Positions 1 through 6,913 of a stretch of 17,485 nucleotides of DNA are shown here, piece by piece. Position 1 is the stretch's first letter. Each line of letters opens with the position of its first letter. This DNA comes from Parvularcula sp. (GTDB taxonomy: Bacteria; Pseudomonadota; Alphaproteobacteria; Caulobacterales; Parvularculaceae). The stretch spans positions 1-17,485 of the forward strand of contig DNZB01000135.1 in NCBI GenBank assembly GCA_003506635.1. The letters run 5' to 3'. The notes beneath the pieces are model-generated. The model did not search any database and was not told the DNA's origin. It worked only from the letters and a program-made list of their open reading frames with translations. A program made the translations under genes and the position numbers.

Positions 1-167
1 AGCGCCTCGACAATCGCCGCCTCGTCATCGGCGACGATCCGCGCTTCCTTGAGCGCGATCGCCCGTTCACCGAGCCAGCCGGCGAGGAAGTGAATATTGG
101 CGTCGCGTGTGCGGCCGGAAAGCAATTCATCGCCGATGGCGAGAATCGCAGCGGTCCTGATCGGCAT
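1..167 (-). CDS. CinA-like / MoaB-type molybdopterin-binding domain protein, 5' end only
   Basis: This is the first 55 codons of a minus-strand gene that runs off the left edge of the window. It is too short to be listed as a complete reading frame but is clear when translated. ATG is at 165-167, preceded by a strong GGGGGAG ribosome binding site. The visible protein opens with RTAAILAIGDELLSGRT and continues through DANIHFLAGWLGE to a VADDEAAIVEAL segment. This is the typical start of the MoCF_biosynth (MoaB/MogA-like) domain found in CinA, the competence/damage-inducible protein A family. Full CinA proteins may also carry a nicotinamide-nucleotide amidase domain, but in alphaproteobacteria a single-domain version is common; which form this is cannot be seen. 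It is divergent from surA with about 230 bp between the start codons. The family is clear; the function is not certain. Confidence 0.8.
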   Translation of the reverse strand, partial: MPIRTAAILAIGDELLSGRTRDANIHFLAGWLGERAIALKEARIVADDEAAIVEA

Positions 168-289
168 TTGCTCTCCCCCATTGGTCCCGTTCCGCGGGAC
201 TGCCGCCTTTAGCGGGTTTGCCAGGGAACAGAAATCAGTTTGTCAAGTCGAGGGCCGCAAGGGCGATCGCGCCCCCGCCGGGCTTTTGG

Positions 290-317
290 TTGCGGTCACC
301 TCAAATTCGTCTATTTT
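290..317 (+). promoter_or_regulatory. possible sigma70-type promoter for the surA operon
   Basis: TTGCGG at 290-295 and TATTTT at 312-317 are separated by 16 bp and lie about 80 bp before the chosen surA start. The match to the consensus is only moderate. It was selected because it is the best pair seen between the divergent cinA-like and surA starts. No better minus-strand promoter for the cinA-like gene was recognised. Confidence 0.2.
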
Positions 318-396
318 CGCGCGCCATTGGGGTTCGGGCAGGTCTGGCGTCCTTGCCAGCTTTGGGTGCGGCAAGAGCGGCGCGGAGCAGTTGAGC

Positions 397-1740
397 GTGA
401 CGACGAAAACTCTGAGATCCCTCTTGATTTCAACAGGTATCGGGATTCTGGCTGCCGGCGGCGCGCTTGCGCAGAACGAGCCGCCAAAGGGCGAGAACCG
501 CCAAGGCTTGCCGGATTCTTACCACGGTCCGGCAAGCGCCGTCGCCGCGATCGTCAATGACAAGGTCATTACGACCTATGACGTCGAGCAACGCCTCAAG
601 CTGATGATCATTTCCTCCGGCGGGCGGATCAACCCGCAGGCCCTGCCCCAGCTCCAGAATCAGGCGGTCAGGGACCTCGTCGAGGAGCAGCTGAAGCTTC
701 AAGAAGCGATGAAGTTCGAACTTGAAGCGCCGGAGAGCGGCATCCAGACCGAACTTCGCGGCATGGCGGGTCAAAGCGGATTGACGGTCGAACAGCTGGA
801 AGAGGTTTTGAAATCGGACGGCATTGCAATTCAGTCGCTGCGGAACCAGATCGCCGCCGGCATCGTCTGGCCCGAGCTGGTGCAGGGCCGGTACGGCAAG
901 CGCGCGCGCGTCACCGATGACGAGATCGACCAGACGCTTGAACGGCTTCACGACGATGCGATGCAAGAACAGATGCTGATTTCCGAAATCTGCATCCCCC
1001 TGCCCTCGCCCGATCAGGCGCAGGAATATTATCAAGGCGGGCTCCAGCTTATCGAACAGATGCGCAAGGGCGTCCCCTTCGCCGTCGTCGCGCAGCAGTT
1101 TTCCGCGTGCACGAGCGCTGCGGCGGGCGGCGACATGGGCTGGGTGCGCGCCGGAGAGCTGCCGCCCGAAATCGACGAGGCTGTGCGCGAATTGCCCCCC
1201 GGCGCCGTCACCAATCCCATTTTTGCCGACGGCGCCTTCATGATCATGGCTGTGCGCGACAAGCGCGCGGCCGCGCAGCAGGGCGAGAAAAGCTGGACGC
1301 TTGCTTACGCGGGCGCGCCCTTGTCGATGGGGCGCGCCGCGGCGCGTATGGCGCTTGAAAAGCTTGCAAGCGCGGAGGCTTGCGCCGGCGGCCGAAATCT
1401 TCGCGCCGATCTAGGTCCGGAGGTCGGCGTCGCCATGATCGAGAATGCGCCGCTGAGCGCGATCGACGAACGCTTCCAGAGCGCCGTCGAAGGGCTTGGC
1501 CGCGGCGATTTGAGCGACCCGATCGAAGCCGACGACGCGCTTCACATCCTTTACGCCTGCGAGGTCGATGAGGGTCTCGGCATCCCGTCGCGCGACGCCA
1601 TCGAAGACCGGCTTTACGGCCGCCACCTCCAGCGCATCGCCAACCAGTATCTGCGCGACGTCGAACGCAAATCGACGGTCGACATCCGCCTTGAAGCGCC
1701 AGGTCCGCAGCGGCAGGCGGCGCAAGCGCCGAATGGCTAG
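397..1740 (+). CDS. surA: SurA-like periplasmic peptidyl-prolyl isomerase / outer-membrane protein chaperone
   Basis: SurA escorts unfolded outer-membrane proteins across the periplasm. The start chosen is GTG 397, with GGAG at 384-387 nine bases upstream. It gives 447 aa, close to the 428 aa of E. coli SurA, and a clean signal peptide (residues 1-25, hydrophobic LLISTGIGILAAGG core, ALA cleavage before Gln26). The frame stays open back to 97, but that stretch runs into the divergent gene's leader and does not look like protein. Residues about 48-170 are the SurA N-terminal helical domain (AAIVNDKVITTYDVEQRL). Residues about 193-290 are a parvulin domain (LISEICIP, FSACTSAAAGGDMGWV, LPPGAVTNPI). 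Residues about 300-420 look like a degenerate second parvulin domain. It is the first gene of surA-pdxA-rsmA. The usual upstream partner lptD is absent here. Confidence 0.88.
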   Translation: MTTKTLRSLLISTGIGILAAGGALAQNEPPKGENRQGLPDSYHGPASAVAAIVNDKVITTYDVEQRLKLMIISSGGRINPQALPQLQNQAVRDLVEEQLKLQEAMKFELEAPESGIQTELRGMAGQSGLTVEQLEEVLKSDGIAIQSLRNQIAAGIVWPELVQGRYGKRARVTDDEIDQTLERLHDDAMQEQMLISEICIPLPSPDQAQEYYQGGLQLIEQMRKGVPFAVVAQQFSACTSAAAGGDMGWVRAGELPPEIDEAVRELPPGAVTNPIFADGAFMIMAVRDKRAAAQQGEKSWTLAYAGAPLSMGRAAARMALEKLASAEACAGGRNLRADLGPEVGVAMIENAPLSAIDERFQSAVEGLGRGDLSDPIEADDALHILYACEVDEGLGIPSRDAIEDRLYGRHLQRIANQYLRDVERKSTVDIRLEAPGPQRQAAQAPNG

Positions 1741-2734
1741 GAGGCCGCTGGCGCTGACGATGGGCGAGCCCGGCGGCGTCGGCCCTGAGATCACGCTCAA
1801 GGCCCACGAAGCATTGCGATCATCGGCTTGCGTTTTTTTCGCGCTCGCGGACCCTTCCGTCTTTCCCGCCGATCGTGTTGCGGTCGTTTCGGCGCCGGGC
1901 GATGCGGCGGCCGCGTTCGCCCGCCGATTGCCCGTCCTTGATATCGGCCGCGCGGCGCAAGGCCGCGCCGGGCGCGCAGATCCGGCGTCAGCCCCCGCCG
2001 TTATCGCGTCAATCGAGTACGCGGTCGCGCTGGCGCTGTCGGGCGCGGCCTCGGGCGTCGTCACCAATCCAATTGAGAAATCGAGCCTTTCCGCCGCCGG
2101 TTTCGGCTGGCCCGGACATACGGAGTTCATCGAGCATCTGACACGGGGCGCGCCGATGCCCGGGGCCCGGGCGCGCGGAGCCGTGATGATGATCGCCGGC
2201 CCCTCGCTCCGGACCGTCCCCGTCACAATCCATCGGTCGGTGCGTGATGCGGCCGCCGAACTGACGGCGGAAGCGATCGTCAGGAAGGCGGTGATCACCA
2301 TCGAGGCGCTGCGCGCCGATTTCGCCATCGTCGCGCCGCGCCTTGCGATCTCCGGCCTTAACCCGCACGCCGGCGAAAAAGGAATGATGGGGCGCGAAGA
2401 GATTGACGTGATCGCGCCCGCCGTCGCCGCGCTTCGCGCGCGCTACGGTGCGGCCGTGACCGGTCCCCGCCCGGCGGACACGCTGTTCCATGAAGAGGCG
2501 CGCGCCCGCTATGACGCGGCGCTTTGCATGCTGCACGATCAGGCGCTGATCCCGGCGAAGACCCTGTCGTTTCACGAAGCGGTCAATGTGACGCTGGGGC
2601 TGCCGATCGTGCGCACATCGCCCGATCACGGCACGGCGCTCGATATCGCCGGCAAAGGCGCCGCGCGCGCCGACAGCCTCATCACCGCGATCAAACTAGC
2701 GGCCACGCTTGCGGACGCTCGCGCCCGGACATGA
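1733..2734 (+). CDS. pdxA: 4-hydroxythreonine-4-phosphate dehydrogenase
   Basis: PdxA is the NAD(P)-dependent, divalent-metal-dependent dehydrogenase of the DXP-dependent pyridoxal phosphate pathway. It oxidises 4-phosphohydroxy-L-threonine in the cytoplasm. The start is ATG 1733, which overlaps the surA stop by 8 bp and gives 333 aa (E. coli PdxA 329). Family blocks are all present: GEPGGVGPEI at residues 11-20, the substrate segment GHTEFIEHLT, IHRSVRDA, GLNPHAGEKGMMG with a metal-binding His, PADTLFH, and TSPDHGTALDIAGKG near the C-terminus. The stop codon overlaps the start of rsmA (ATGA), so translation is likely coupled through surA-pdxA-rsmA, a widely conserved arrangement. No damage is seen. 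Confidence 0.96.
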   Translation: MARRPLALTMGEPGGVGPEITLKAHEALRSSACVFFALADPSVFPADRVAVVSAPGDAAAAFARRLPVLDIGRAAQGRAGRADPASAPAVIASIEYAVALALSGAASGVVTNPIEKSSLSAAGFGWPGHTEFIEHLTRGAPMPGARARGAVMMIAGPSLRTVPVTIHRSVRDAAAELTAEAIVRKAVITIEALRADFAIVAPRLAISGLNPHAGEKGMMGREEIDVIAPAVAALRARYGAAVTGPRPADTLFHEEARARYDAALCMLHDQALIPAKTLSFHEAVNVTLGLPIVRTSPDHGTALDIAGKGAARADSLITAIKLAATLADARART

Positions 2735-3552
2735 GCGACGCGCTGCCGCCGCTGCGCGAAGTGATCGCGCGCCACGATCTCGGCGCCGACAAATCGTTCG
2801 GCCAGCACTTCCTCCTTGATCTCAACATCACGCGAAAGATCGCGCGCGCGGCGGGCGCGGCTTCCGGCGACCGCATCATCGAAGTCGGACCTGGCCCCGG
2901 CGGACTGACGCGCGCGCTCTTGGAAAGCGGCGCCGCCGTCATCGCGGTCGAGCGCGACCGGCGGTTCCTTGACGCTCTGGAGGAACTGCGCAGCGCCCAC
3001 CCCGGGGCCTTGACCATCATCGAGGCGGACGCGCTGAAGGCGGACGAACGGGCGCTCGCGCCAGCGCCGGTCAAGATCGTGTCAAACCTTCCCTACAACA
3101 TTTCGACCGGGCTGCTCGTCAAATGGCTGGTTGCGAACCATCAGGACGAAGCGCCGCTGTGGACGCAGATGACGCTGATGTTCCAAAAGGAAGTCGCCGA
3201 CCGCATCCTCGCCCGGCCGGGATCGAAAACCTACGGGCGCTTGTCGGTGATCGCACAAGCCGCGAGCCGTCCACGGCGGGCGTTCGATCTTCCCGCGCGC
3301 GCGTTCACGCCGCCGCCCAGGGTCGATTCCTCCGTCGTCACTTTCGAGCCCGCAACTGACCGCCTCGCCGACGTCGGCGCGCTCGAACAGCTGACGCAGG
3401 CGGCGTTCTCTCAGCGGCGCAAGATGCTGCGCTCGTCGTTAAAGCCGCTGTGGGGCGCCGGCGTCGAAGCGCGCCTTGCAGCGGCGGACGTTGCGCCGAC
3501 GAAGCGCGCGGAAGAGCTGACCGTCGCGGAATTTCTGAAATTGTCGGAGTAG
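2731..3552 (+). CDS. rsmA: 16S rRNA (adenine1518-N6/adenine1519-N6)-dimethyltransferase
   Basis: RsmA (KsgA) transfers four methyl groups from S-adenosylmethionine to two adjacent adenines in helix 45 of 16S rRNA during small-subunit maturation. It is 273 aa, the usual size. The start is ATG 2731, overlapping the pdxA stop as ATGA. Visible motifs are KSFGQHFL at 21-28, the SAM-binding loop EVGPGPGGLT at 51-60, the acidic residue of VERD near 74, and the catalytic NLPYN at 119-123. FTPPPRVDSSVV and the C-terminal QRRKMLRSSL segment are also typical of the family. It is the last gene of the surA operon. No strong intrinsic terminator follows it; only a weak GC hairpin near 3633-3644 with a short CTTT tail was noticed. 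Confidence 0.97.
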   Translation: MSDALPPLREVIARHDLGADKSFGQHFLLDLNITRKIARAAGAASGDRIIEVGPGPGGLTRALLESGAAVIAVERDRRFLDALEELRSAHPGALTIIEADALKADERALAPAPVKIVSNLPYNISTGLLVKWLVANHQDEAPLWTQMTLMFQKEVADRILARPGSKTYGRLSVIAQAASRPRRAFDLPARAFTPPPRVDSSVVTFEPATDRLADVGALEQLTQAAFSQRRKMLRSSLKPLWGAGVEARLAAADVAPTKRAEELTVAEFLKLSE

Positions 3553-4127
3553 CGTTACGCCGTTTGCTCACATATTCGTGATACAATTCGATTGGCGCCT
3601 CATTGTTGAAAGATTTCGCGGCGGGATTCGCCGGCGCTCGCGCCCTTTAAGGGATGGATCCGATTGATCCGTGAACCCCGTATAGTTAAGGTTCGCAGTT
3701 AATTTGACCATGATGAAAATACTTATCCCCCCTGACGCGGTTTTATCTTGGCGCGCAGCCGAAGGAGGAGAGGCGCTTGATCACCCGTCTCGGGCGGCTT
3801 CGGCCCGGTGCGCCGGAGGCAGGCCCTGTCGCGTCACGGAGGAAAGCCGAGACCGGCCGGCGGTGCGTACCGGGCCCTAAACGTGGCCGGGGCCGCCGTC
3901 CTTGGCCGGACGGTACGCTGGATCCACCAGCGGCGCGGGACGCGCGAGCGCCCCAACTACCGTTAGAACGGATGCTCCGCGCCCCGCGCAGCCTCTCCAT
4001 TTTTTCGTGTCGCGCCCGTGCTGAGTCTTGCTATCGGGAGCGAGCGCTGAGCTGAGTACGAGAAGGCGTGTGAAGAGAGCGCCAACCCGCAAGGAAGCGC
4101 GGCCGCATCTCCGACCGCCAGCCCGCG
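3553..4127. other. 575-bp intergenic region without a convincing protein gene
   Basis: This gap lies between the 3' ends of rsmA (plus) and cobS (minus). Reading frames here (for example plus 3777-4055, minus 3743-4000, minus 3877-4092) give Arg/Pro/Gly-rich translations with no recognisable family, and they overlap each other on both strands, so they are probably not genes. The left part (about 3570-3730) is AT-richer and contains two GTTAA repeats near 3685 and 3698. The right part holds the possible structured RNA described separately. Where cobT would be expected downstream of cobS, no CobT-like remnant was seen on the minus strand. Confidence 0.6.
3767..4005 (+). ncRNA. candidate structured RNA of about 240 nt with terminal stem and T-run
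   Basis: GGAGAGGC at 3767-3774 can pair perfectly with GCCTCTCC at 3991-3998, extended by two GC pairs across a one-base bulge. The 3' arm is followed at once by A and six T (4000-4005), as in an intrinsic terminator on the plus strand. Inside, GCGTACCG near 3865 is complementary to CGGTACGC near 3911, and GGCGC at 3932-3936 to GCGCC at 3948-3952. Nested pairings enclosed by a closing stem suggest a folded transcript. I compared it by eye with RNase P, SRP, tmRNA, 6S and the common riboswitches and did not recognise it. No clear promoter was found. It could be chance pairing in GC-rich DNA. Confidence 0.33.
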
Positions 4128-5114
4128 TTAGGCGACTTCGACCTGATAGGCCGCTTCGGGCAGGTCTTCGCCGAAGGCGCGCTGATAGAATTCAGCGACG
4201 GTCGGGCGTTCGAGCTCGTCGCATTTGTTGAGGAAGGTGACGCGAAACGCATAGCCGATATCCTGAAAGATTTCGGCGTTCTGCGCCCAGGTGATGACCG
4301 TCCTCGGGCTCATCACGGTCGCGAGATCGCCATTGATGAAGGCGTTGCGTGTCATGTCGGCGACGCGGACCATGGCGCTGACCGCCTGCCGGCCTTCCTT
4401 CGAGTCATACAGCGGGCATTTGGCTATGACGATTTCGACTTCCTCGTCATGCGCGAGGTAATTCAGCGTCGTGACGATCGACCAGCGGTCCATCTGGCCC
4501 TGATTGAGCTGCTGCGTGCCGTGATAAAGGCCGGTCGTGTCGCCGAGGCCGATCGTGTTCGTCGTCGCGAAAAGGCGGAACCACGGATTGGGATGCAGCA
4601 CCTTGTTCTGGTCGAGAAGCGTCAGGCGACCTTCAGCCTCCAGCACGCGCTGGATCACGAACATCACGTCAGGGCGCCCGGCGTCATATTCGTCGAAAAC
4701 GAGTGCGACCGGACGCTGGAAGGCCCAGGGCAGTATGCCTTCCTTGAAGGCGGTCACCTGCACGCCGTTCTCCACGACGATTGCGTCCTTGCCGATCAGA
4801 TCGATGCGGCTGACATGACTGTCGAGATTGACGCGCACACACGGCCAGTTTAGGCGCGCGGCGGCCTGTTCAATATGCGTCGATTTTCCGGTGCCGTGAT
4901 AACCCTGCACCATCACGCGGCGATTATGCGCAAATCCGGCGAGAATCGCCCGCGTCGTCTGCGGATCAAAACGATAAGCGGGATCGACCGCCGGGACATA
5001 TTCATTGGCCTTCGAAAAGGCGGGAACGCCGCCCGCGAAATCGACGCCGAAGACAGCTTTGGCGTCGACCTTCGTGTCAGGCTTTTCGAGAAACTTTTCG
5101 TCAAAGAAGGGCAT
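4128..5114 (-). CDS. cobS: cobaltochelatase subunit CobS (AAA+ ATPase)
   Basis: CobS is the AAA+ ATPase subunit of the aerobic, ATP-dependent cobaltochelatase CobNST, which inserts cobalt into hydrogenobyrinic acid a,c-diamide during cobalamin synthesis. Residues 1-50 hold the family's N-terminal segment ([20 protein letters not shown]). Walker A is GYHGTGKST at 71-79, Walker B VFDEYDA at about 139-145, followed by [14 protein letters not shown] and the sensor segment [19 protein letters not shown]. The C-terminal [18 protein letters not shown] is also diagnostic. ATG 5114 gives 328 aa, near the 332 aa of the Pseudomonas denitrificans protein; a TTG at 5180 would add 22 residues and cannot be excluded. 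It follows the J-domain gene in the same direction. The partner cobT, usually next, is not in the window. Confidence 0.95.
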   Translation of the reverse strand: MPFFDEKFLEKPDTKVDAKAVFGVDFAGGVPAFSKANEYVPAVDPAYRFDPQTTRAILAGFAHNRRVMVQGYHGTGKSTHIEQAAARLNWPCVRVNLDSHVSRIDLIGKDAIVVENGVQVTAFKEGILPWAFQRPVALVFDEYDAGRPDVMFVIQRVLEAEGRLTLLDQNKVLHPNPWFRLFATTNTIGLGDTTGLYHGTQQLNQGQMDRWSIVTTLNYLAHDEEVEIVIAKCPLYDSKEGRQAVSAMVRVADMTRNAFINGDLATVMSPRTVITWAQNAEIFQDIGYAFRVTFLNKCDELERPTVAEFYQRAFGEDLPEAAYQVEVA

Positions 5115-5189
5115 CTTGAACGCCTTGAATACCGCCTTGGAAAGCGGGCGGACCCTTGCCCGAACCACCGGGGAATTCAAGGGCCAAGA

Positions 5190-5206
5190 GGCAACGGCCG
5201 GTTGCC
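5190..5206 (-). other. short hairpin between the J-domain gene and cobS
   Basis: GGCAAC at 5190-5195 and GTTGCC at 5201-5206 form a perfect 6-bp stem with a 5-base loop. It lies about 20 bases after the J-domain gene stop codon on the minus strand and before cobS. No T-run follows, so it is more likely an mRNA processing or stability element, or chance, than a full terminator. Confidence 0.3.
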
Positions 5207-5225
5207 CGGCGGGCGGCGGCGCAGT

Positions 5226-5861
5226 TCAGCAAAAGCCCGCCTTTTTGAGGATATGATGCGCGCGGACGACTTCTTGCAGCTGGCTTTCTGCGCTTCGGTC
5301 GCCGCCGTTCACGTCGGGATGGAAGCGGCGCAGAAGTTCGGCGTAGCGCTTCCTGATTTCGACGGCCGGCGCCGAGACGGCGAGGTCGAGCGTCTGAAAA
5401 GCCTTCGATTGCAGCTTTGATACGGGGCGCCCGTCACGTGTTTCGGGCCGGGCCGCCTCGCCCGCCTTGACGGCCTCCGAAAAGATACCGAAGGCGTCGC
5501 GAAGATCGCCGGCCCCGCGCGCCCGCGCTGTAGTCCGCGCCCGCTCGTTCTTGCCCATCGCCCAGGTCGGCCGGTCGCCATAGATATTCGCAAGACGTGC
5601 GGCCTCGGATTCCTCCGGCGACAGGCCGTCGAAGAAATTCCACTTTGCGTTATGGGCGCGCGCATGCTCCTCGCAGAACCAGAGCTTGGCCGCGCTCTCG
5701 CGCGGGGATTTGGCGACGCGGACGATGGCAACGCTCCCGCAGCCCGCCGAATCGCACGGGCGGGTGTAGCCGCGCGCCCAGGCGGGCGGCTCCGCCGCCG
5801 CATCGCGCGGCGGACGCACCCTGATGTCGTAACCGTGCCGTGGCCGGTAGGAATAGCTCAT
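5226..5861 (-). CDS. J-domain (DnaJ-like) protein with N-terminal Cys/His segment
   Basis: This is a 211-aa protein with a C-terminal J domain, so it probably works as a co-chaperone that stimulates a DnaK-type Hsp70. The J domain spans about residues 154-208 (FQTLDLAVSAPAVEIRKRYAELLRRFHPDVNGG) with the essential HPD at 181-183. The N-terminal half is not DnaJ-like: Cys36, Cys41, Cys63, His66 and His70 (PCDSAGC and WFCEEHARAH) could bind a metal. The G/F and zinc-finger regions of true DnaJ are absent. ATG 5859-5861 has no clear ribosome binding site but has a promoter -10 box just upstream, which fits a leaderless message. Similar J-domain proteins commonly sit between bolA and cobS in alphaproteobacteria, as here. 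Its client is unknown. Confidence 0.88.
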   Translation of the reverse strand: MSYSYRPRHGYDIRVRPPRDAAAEPPAWARGYTRPCDSAGCGSVAIVRVAKSPRESAAKLWFCEEHARAHNAKWNFFDGLSPEESEAARLANIYGDRPTWAMGKNERARTTARARGAGDLRDAFGIFSEAVKAGEAARPETRDGRPVSKLQSKAFQTLDLAVSAPAVEIRKRYAELLRRFHPDVNGGDRSAESQLQEVVRAHHILKKAGFC

Positions 5862-5867
5862 GCCCGA

Positions 5868-5896
5868 ATTATGGTGCGCCGCGCCGGTTGAAACAA
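5868..5896 (-). promoter_or_regulatory. predicted promoter for the J-domain / cobS unit, apparently leaderless
   Basis: On the minus strand, TTGTTT (plus positions 5896-5891) and CATAAT (5873-5868) are separated by exactly 17 bp. The -10 box ends six bases before the ATG of the J-domain gene, so transcription would begin at or within a base or two of the start codon. The absence of a ribosome binding site before this ATG fits that reading. Confidence 0.42.
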
Positions 5897-5987
5897 TCTT
5901 GACAGCACGCCCGTGCGGCCGAAAAGAACACTAATTCAACGGCGATGCGGCTGATCATCACGGCGCGGCCAAAGGGCGGGGAAGCGT

Positions 5988-6266
5988 ATGAACGTCGCCG
6001 ATACGATGCGCCGCAAGCTGGTCGCGGCGCTGTCCCCCCGGCGTCTCGTCATCAAGGACGAATCCCACCTCCACGCCGGGCACGCCGGCGCGCAGGCGGG
6101 GGGGGAATCGCATTTTCGCGTGCTTGTGGTATCCACCGCGTTCGAAGGACGATCGCAGGTCGAGCGGCAAAGGGCGGTCAATGCCGCCCTGAAGGATGAA
6201 CTCGCCGGGCCGGTCCATGCGCTCGCCATGAGGACGCTGACGCCTTCGGAGTTCGAGGCCGGTTGA
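5988..6266 (+). CDS. BolA family protein
   Basis: This is a 92-aa BolA-family protein. These cytoplasmic proteins partner monothiol glutaredoxins and act in iron-sulfur cluster trafficking or, in some bacteria, in transcriptional and morphological control. Hallmarks are ESHLHAGHAGA at about 25-35, GGESHFRVLVVS at 38-49 with its conserved His42, ERQRAVNAALKDEL, and the C-terminal GPVHALAMRTLTP with the conserved cluster-ligand His77. ATG 5988 is preceded by GGGGAAG. A second ATG at 6006 is possible but would remove part of the first helix. It is divergent from the J-domain gene with about 125 bp between starts. Its stop overlaps the next start by one base (TGATG), so it is probably cotranscribed with the rhomboid gene. 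The exact BolA subtype is not assigned. Confidence 0.93.
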   Translation: MNVADTMRRKLVAALSPRRLVIKDESHLHAGHAGAQAGGESHFRVLVVSTAFEGRSQVERQRAVNAALKDELAGPVHALAMRTLTPSEFEAG

Positions 6267-6865
6267 TGGAATCCCTGTCGAGCGCGCCGGCGGCCTACGC
6301 GCTGATCATCGTCAACATCTCGGTCAGCCTTTACGCATTTTTCGGCGACCGGAACTTCATCAACCAGTTCGCGTTTCAGGTGCGCGCGGTCGCGGCTGAA
6401 AAGAAGCATTACCGCGTCGTGACGTCGAGCTTCCTGCACGCCAATGGACCGCATCTATTGCTCAATATGCTGACGATCTGGTTTTTCGGCCCGCCGGTCG
6501 AAGATCTTCTCGGAACGCTCGGCTTTCTCGTCGTCTATTTCGGCGCGATCCTCGTCAGCGGCCTCGTTTCGCTGCGCGTCAATCGCGATAACCCTGCCTA
6601 CGCTTCGCTCGGCGCGTCCGACGCGGCGTCAGGGCTCGTCCTTTCATACTGCTGCTTTTATCCCTTCGAACCGATCTACATTTTATTCATTCCGTTCGGC
6701 ATTCCGGCGATCCTTTACGGCGCGCTGTTCATCCTCATATCTTCACGGTTGATGGAGCGGCAGGACCGCGTCATCGCCCATGAAGGCCATCTCGGCGGCG
6801 CGATCGCCGGCGCCGCCCTGACAGTCCTGATGCGCCCTGACGTCATCACGCAGTTTCTTGGATAA
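6266..6865 (+). CDS. rhomboid-family intramembrane serine protease
   Basis: This is a 199-aa multi-pass membrane protein with the rhomboid core. ATG 6266 shares its A with the bolA stop. The conserved HxxxxHxxxN block is His58, His63 and Asn67 (FLHANGPHLLLN). The predicted catalytic serine is Ser118 in LGASDAASG, and the catalytic histidine is His175 in GHLGGAIAG. Both catalytic residues are present, so it is likely an active protease rather than an iRhom-like pseudoprotease. The usual glycine after the serine is Asp119 here. Hydrophobic segments fit about six membrane helices with no extra soluble domain. Substrates cannot be inferred from the sequence. It probably forms a short unit with bolA; the next gene starts 48 bp later and could be in the same transcript. 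Confidence 0.9.
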   Translation: MESLSSAPAAYALIIVNISVSLYAFFGDRNFINQFAFQVRAVAAEKKHYRVVTSSFLHANGPHLLLNMLTIWFFGPPVEDLLGTLGFLVVYFGAILVSGLVSLRVNRDNPAYASLGASDAASGLVLSYCCFYPFEPIYILFIPFGIPAILYGALFILISSRLMERQDRVIAHEGHLGGAIAGAALTVLMRPDVITQFLG

Positions 6866-6913
6866 CGGACTGGTGGTAGAATGATGCTGAAAAACAACGC
6901 TGGAGGATCCCCT

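Noticed and set aside
97..396. N-terminal extension of the surA reading frame by 100 codons
   Set aside because: It lacks protein-like composition, would bury the signal peptide, and overlaps the start of the divergent cinA-like gene. GTG 397 has a well-placed GGAG.
1411..2328. 305-codon minus-strand open frame
   Set aside because: It is antisense to surA and pdxA with no recognisable domain.
3685..3703. Possible CtrA binding site from two TTAA half-sites
   Set aside because: The spacing is nine bases instead of the seven of the consensus, and no cell-cycle gene is next to it.
3751..3776. Resemblance to the glycine riboswitch core (CCGAAGGAG followed by GAGAGG)
   Set aside because: The required CTCTCAGG-like partner and the rest of the aptamer are missing, and no glycine-metabolism gene follows.
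3820..3865. Possible cobalamin riboswitch because of AGCCGAGACCGGCC near cobS
   Set aside because: The other conserved B12-box elements are not seen, and the element would be downstream of cobS on the wrong strand.
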